Source: Planctomycetota bacterium (GTDB lineage Bacteria > Planctomycetota > Planctomycetia > Pirellulales > UBA1268). From it: a DNA stretch of 7,683 bases. The notes below the pieces were generated by a model that saw only the letters and a list, made by a program, of their open reading frames with translations, made no database searches and was not told the origin of the DNA. Location: the NCBI GenBank assembly GCA_027622795.1, contig JAQBZA010000136.1:1-7683 (forward strand), written 5' to 3'. The translations under genes and the position numbers were made by a program. Positions 7,001 to 7,683 of the stretch are shown here, in pieces (position 1 is the stretch's first letter; every line of letters starts with the position of its first letter).

Positions 7001-7683
7001 GCCGGCCGCCCGTCGTGAATCTCTACTCATCAGCTGTTTTTATTGGCTGGGCCTGCGTGATCGCCGGGCTCACGCTGGAATCTCTCGAGCGGTTTGGCAT
7101 CGGCAACCTCGTGGCTGCCGCCAGCGGCGCGCTCACCCTGATGGTCGCCTACGGGCTTGACTCTGGCGACACGATGCATGTCCTGCAGGCAGTGCTCGAC
7201 ACGCAGTTTTGGCTCTCCACGCATGTGATCACCGTCACGCTCGGCTACGGGGCCACTTTTTTGGCTGGCATGCTAGGCACCTGCGCGATCATCCATCGGA
7301 TCTGGTCAGGTTGGCGGGACCCCGTCCGCTCCGACACGGCCGATCGCAACCGCCTGATTCAGGATCGCCTGTATCGCATGACCTATGGCGTCGTCTGCTT
7401 CGCTCTCTTCTTCAGCTTTATCGGCACGGTGCTTGGCGGCCTGTGGGCCGATGACAGCTGGGGCCGCTTCTGGGGCTGGGATCCGAAAGAGAACGGCGCG
7501 CTGATGATCGTTCTCTGGAACGCGGCGGCCCTTCACGCCCGCTGGGATCGCTGGATTGGCCCGCGCGGCTTCGCCCTTTTTGCAATCGGCGGCAACATCA
7601 TCACAGCGTGGAGCTGGTTCGGCACGAATCAACTCGGGATCGGCCTCCACAGCTACGGCTTTACCAGCGGCGTGCTGATGCTG
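4084..7683 (+). CDS. ccsBA: ResB-CcsA (CcsBA) fusion, System II cytochrome c synthase, 3' partial
   Basis: The window holds the first 1200 codons, and the frame is still open. System II proteins bring haem to the outer face of the membrane and attach it to apocytochrome c. The ResB/CcsB half has membrane segments at about 40-58, 105-120, 133-152, 177-191, 200-219, 237-255 and 260-277. The last carries H264 (LIHVAVGLLMLG), the best candidate for the ResB transmembrane His. An external domain at about 280-533 starts with VEGQTTN and ends with RYRGETFYQSQY (501-512), then a helix at 536-556. A second part begins with a helix at 603-619 and LPVMHEGRIKPLD (639-651). The CcsA core follows: GRPPVVNLYSS (973-983), H1047 (external His), the haem-binding WWD motif WGRFWGWDPKE (1126-1136), H1151 (LHAR) and H1189 (GLHSYGF). 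The His roles are assigned by position relative to studied CcsBA proteins. The fusion lies 37 bp after the lipoprotein gene. Confidence 0.93.
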   Translation, partial: MATGSFPTAPFRTVRSEPVNDVHPASDMAWQMLKSCGSLKITVVMFVAATFLLFVGTLAQDEKNLPEVKAEYFNSWVAKVPFSDFFPVTIFGESSLSGWFPFPGGATIGLIMLANLIAAKVTRFHVTAHGQRLMAGVIISLIGTALTIAVIFTGHRTDGLQGRPPVDYQTVWQMVQAGGLLGSAALAWAAFRSRQRMVQTILAGTAAVVATVTVLTFVGGESWRMNDPGLRIMWQLIQSSAAALVLLTGLILVFGTRGGNVLIHVAVGLLMLGQFVFGDRQIEERMSLVEGQTTNVAFRTDETELAIIDASDSDSDVVTTISGRLLKARAGGDPLTIESLPFDLQVVEYFPNSSVVRVGPVAPNPATTGLGEKWLASARPPEGGASSKSNIASAYIRLEERGTGRDLGTFLVTQFLNDQAQLFMGAGADECDTIDVAAKPWRLQLRFRREYKPYAVTLDDVRKLDYAASDTPRDYSSYVTFTDSMTKAEQKGRIWMNNPVRYRGETFYQSQYSQVDLGGGKVGEMTGLQVVENAGWLIPYVACVLAFWGMLVHFGGTFVRFAGRHERQVAGGEDTPTSAGAVRSRKRTNSTPAATATSPSRGWLLPLTALGLVALCTLPSARVRKPADNTAHWSAAGTLPVMHEGRIKPLDSVARNTLQLLSNRTSVVMPDDAPAGSPEGRISATQWLLAHMAAADWADHAPVFRIDAMEVLDLFDLTRRQGHRYSAKELEPGREALRKQIEAARDIPPEQRTFVQKKYGEINQKLMAYDLIRFAYETPPMPAPIGEGEEARRSMLEQIGRMMRGARMLDANHPPAMVPPLDAASTSAESQGPGASWQALYPAVVTAIVGRMLDGQEGAPTYRLNPAVLPLTDLLGVVDGSPQDFNRALASYTQGIADLPDIRTSAAKAAYEAWFNSFNPTDLAKWLYVLATVLCFGSFLAWHGPLNRFISWMLFGIFLLHTFALVSRIYLTGRPPVVNLYSSAVFIGWACVIAGLTLESLERFGIGNLVAAASGALTLMVAYGLDSGDTMHVLQAVLDTQFWLSTHVITVTLGYGATFLAGMLGTCAIIHRIWSGWRDPVRSDTADRNRLIQDRLYRMTYGVVCFALFFSFIGTVLGGLWADDSWGRFWGWDPKENGALMIVLWNAAALHARWDRWIGPRGFALFAIGGNIITAWSWFGTNQLGIGLHSYGFTSGVLML

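Overview
The window looks like chromosomal DNA from a member of the Planctomycetota, probably Pirellulales-like. The clues are the high GC content, a long ResB-CcsA fusion of the type seen in that phylum, an excisionase-type helix-turn-helix protein with a very acidic linker and a C-terminal membrane helix, and a MotA/TolQ/ExbB protein starting with a 'SPLLWG' type hydrophobic segment. This taxonomic guess rests on remembered family resemblance, not on a search.

Layout. On the minus strand, 12-1208 encodes a MotA/TolQ/ExbB-family proton-channel subunit with a long C-terminal tail; its usual partner would lie to the left, outside the window. A divergent intergenic stretch of about 230 bp (1209-1436) holds no gene or strong signal that I can support. 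Everything to the right is on the plus strand: a small exported protein of unknown function (1437-1847), an HTH protein with a C-terminal membrane anchor (1961-3334), a probable lipoprotein (3396-4046), and the first 1200 codons of a ResB-CcsA (CcsBA) cytochrome c synthase (4084-7683), which is still open at the right edge.

How the genes relate. The last gene is the only one with a precise biochemical role: System II cytochrome c biogenesis, in which haem is carried across the membrane and attached to apocytochrome CXXCH motifs on the outer face. The lipoprotein gene sits 37 bp upstream on the same strand and is probably co-transcribed with it, so a supporting role at the membrane is possible but unproven. 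The HTH and small exported proteins are same-strand neighbours, but there are gaps and possible promoters between the genes (a TAGAAT box before the HTH gene, a TATACT box before the lipoprotein gene), so one long operon is not required.

There is no CRISPR array, transposon, tRNA or rRNA, and nothing that forces the conclusion of an undescribed system. The most interesting items are the membrane-anchored HTH protein, the -10-like box that almost touches the lipoprotein start (possible leaderless mRNA), and the architecture of the CcsBA fusion.
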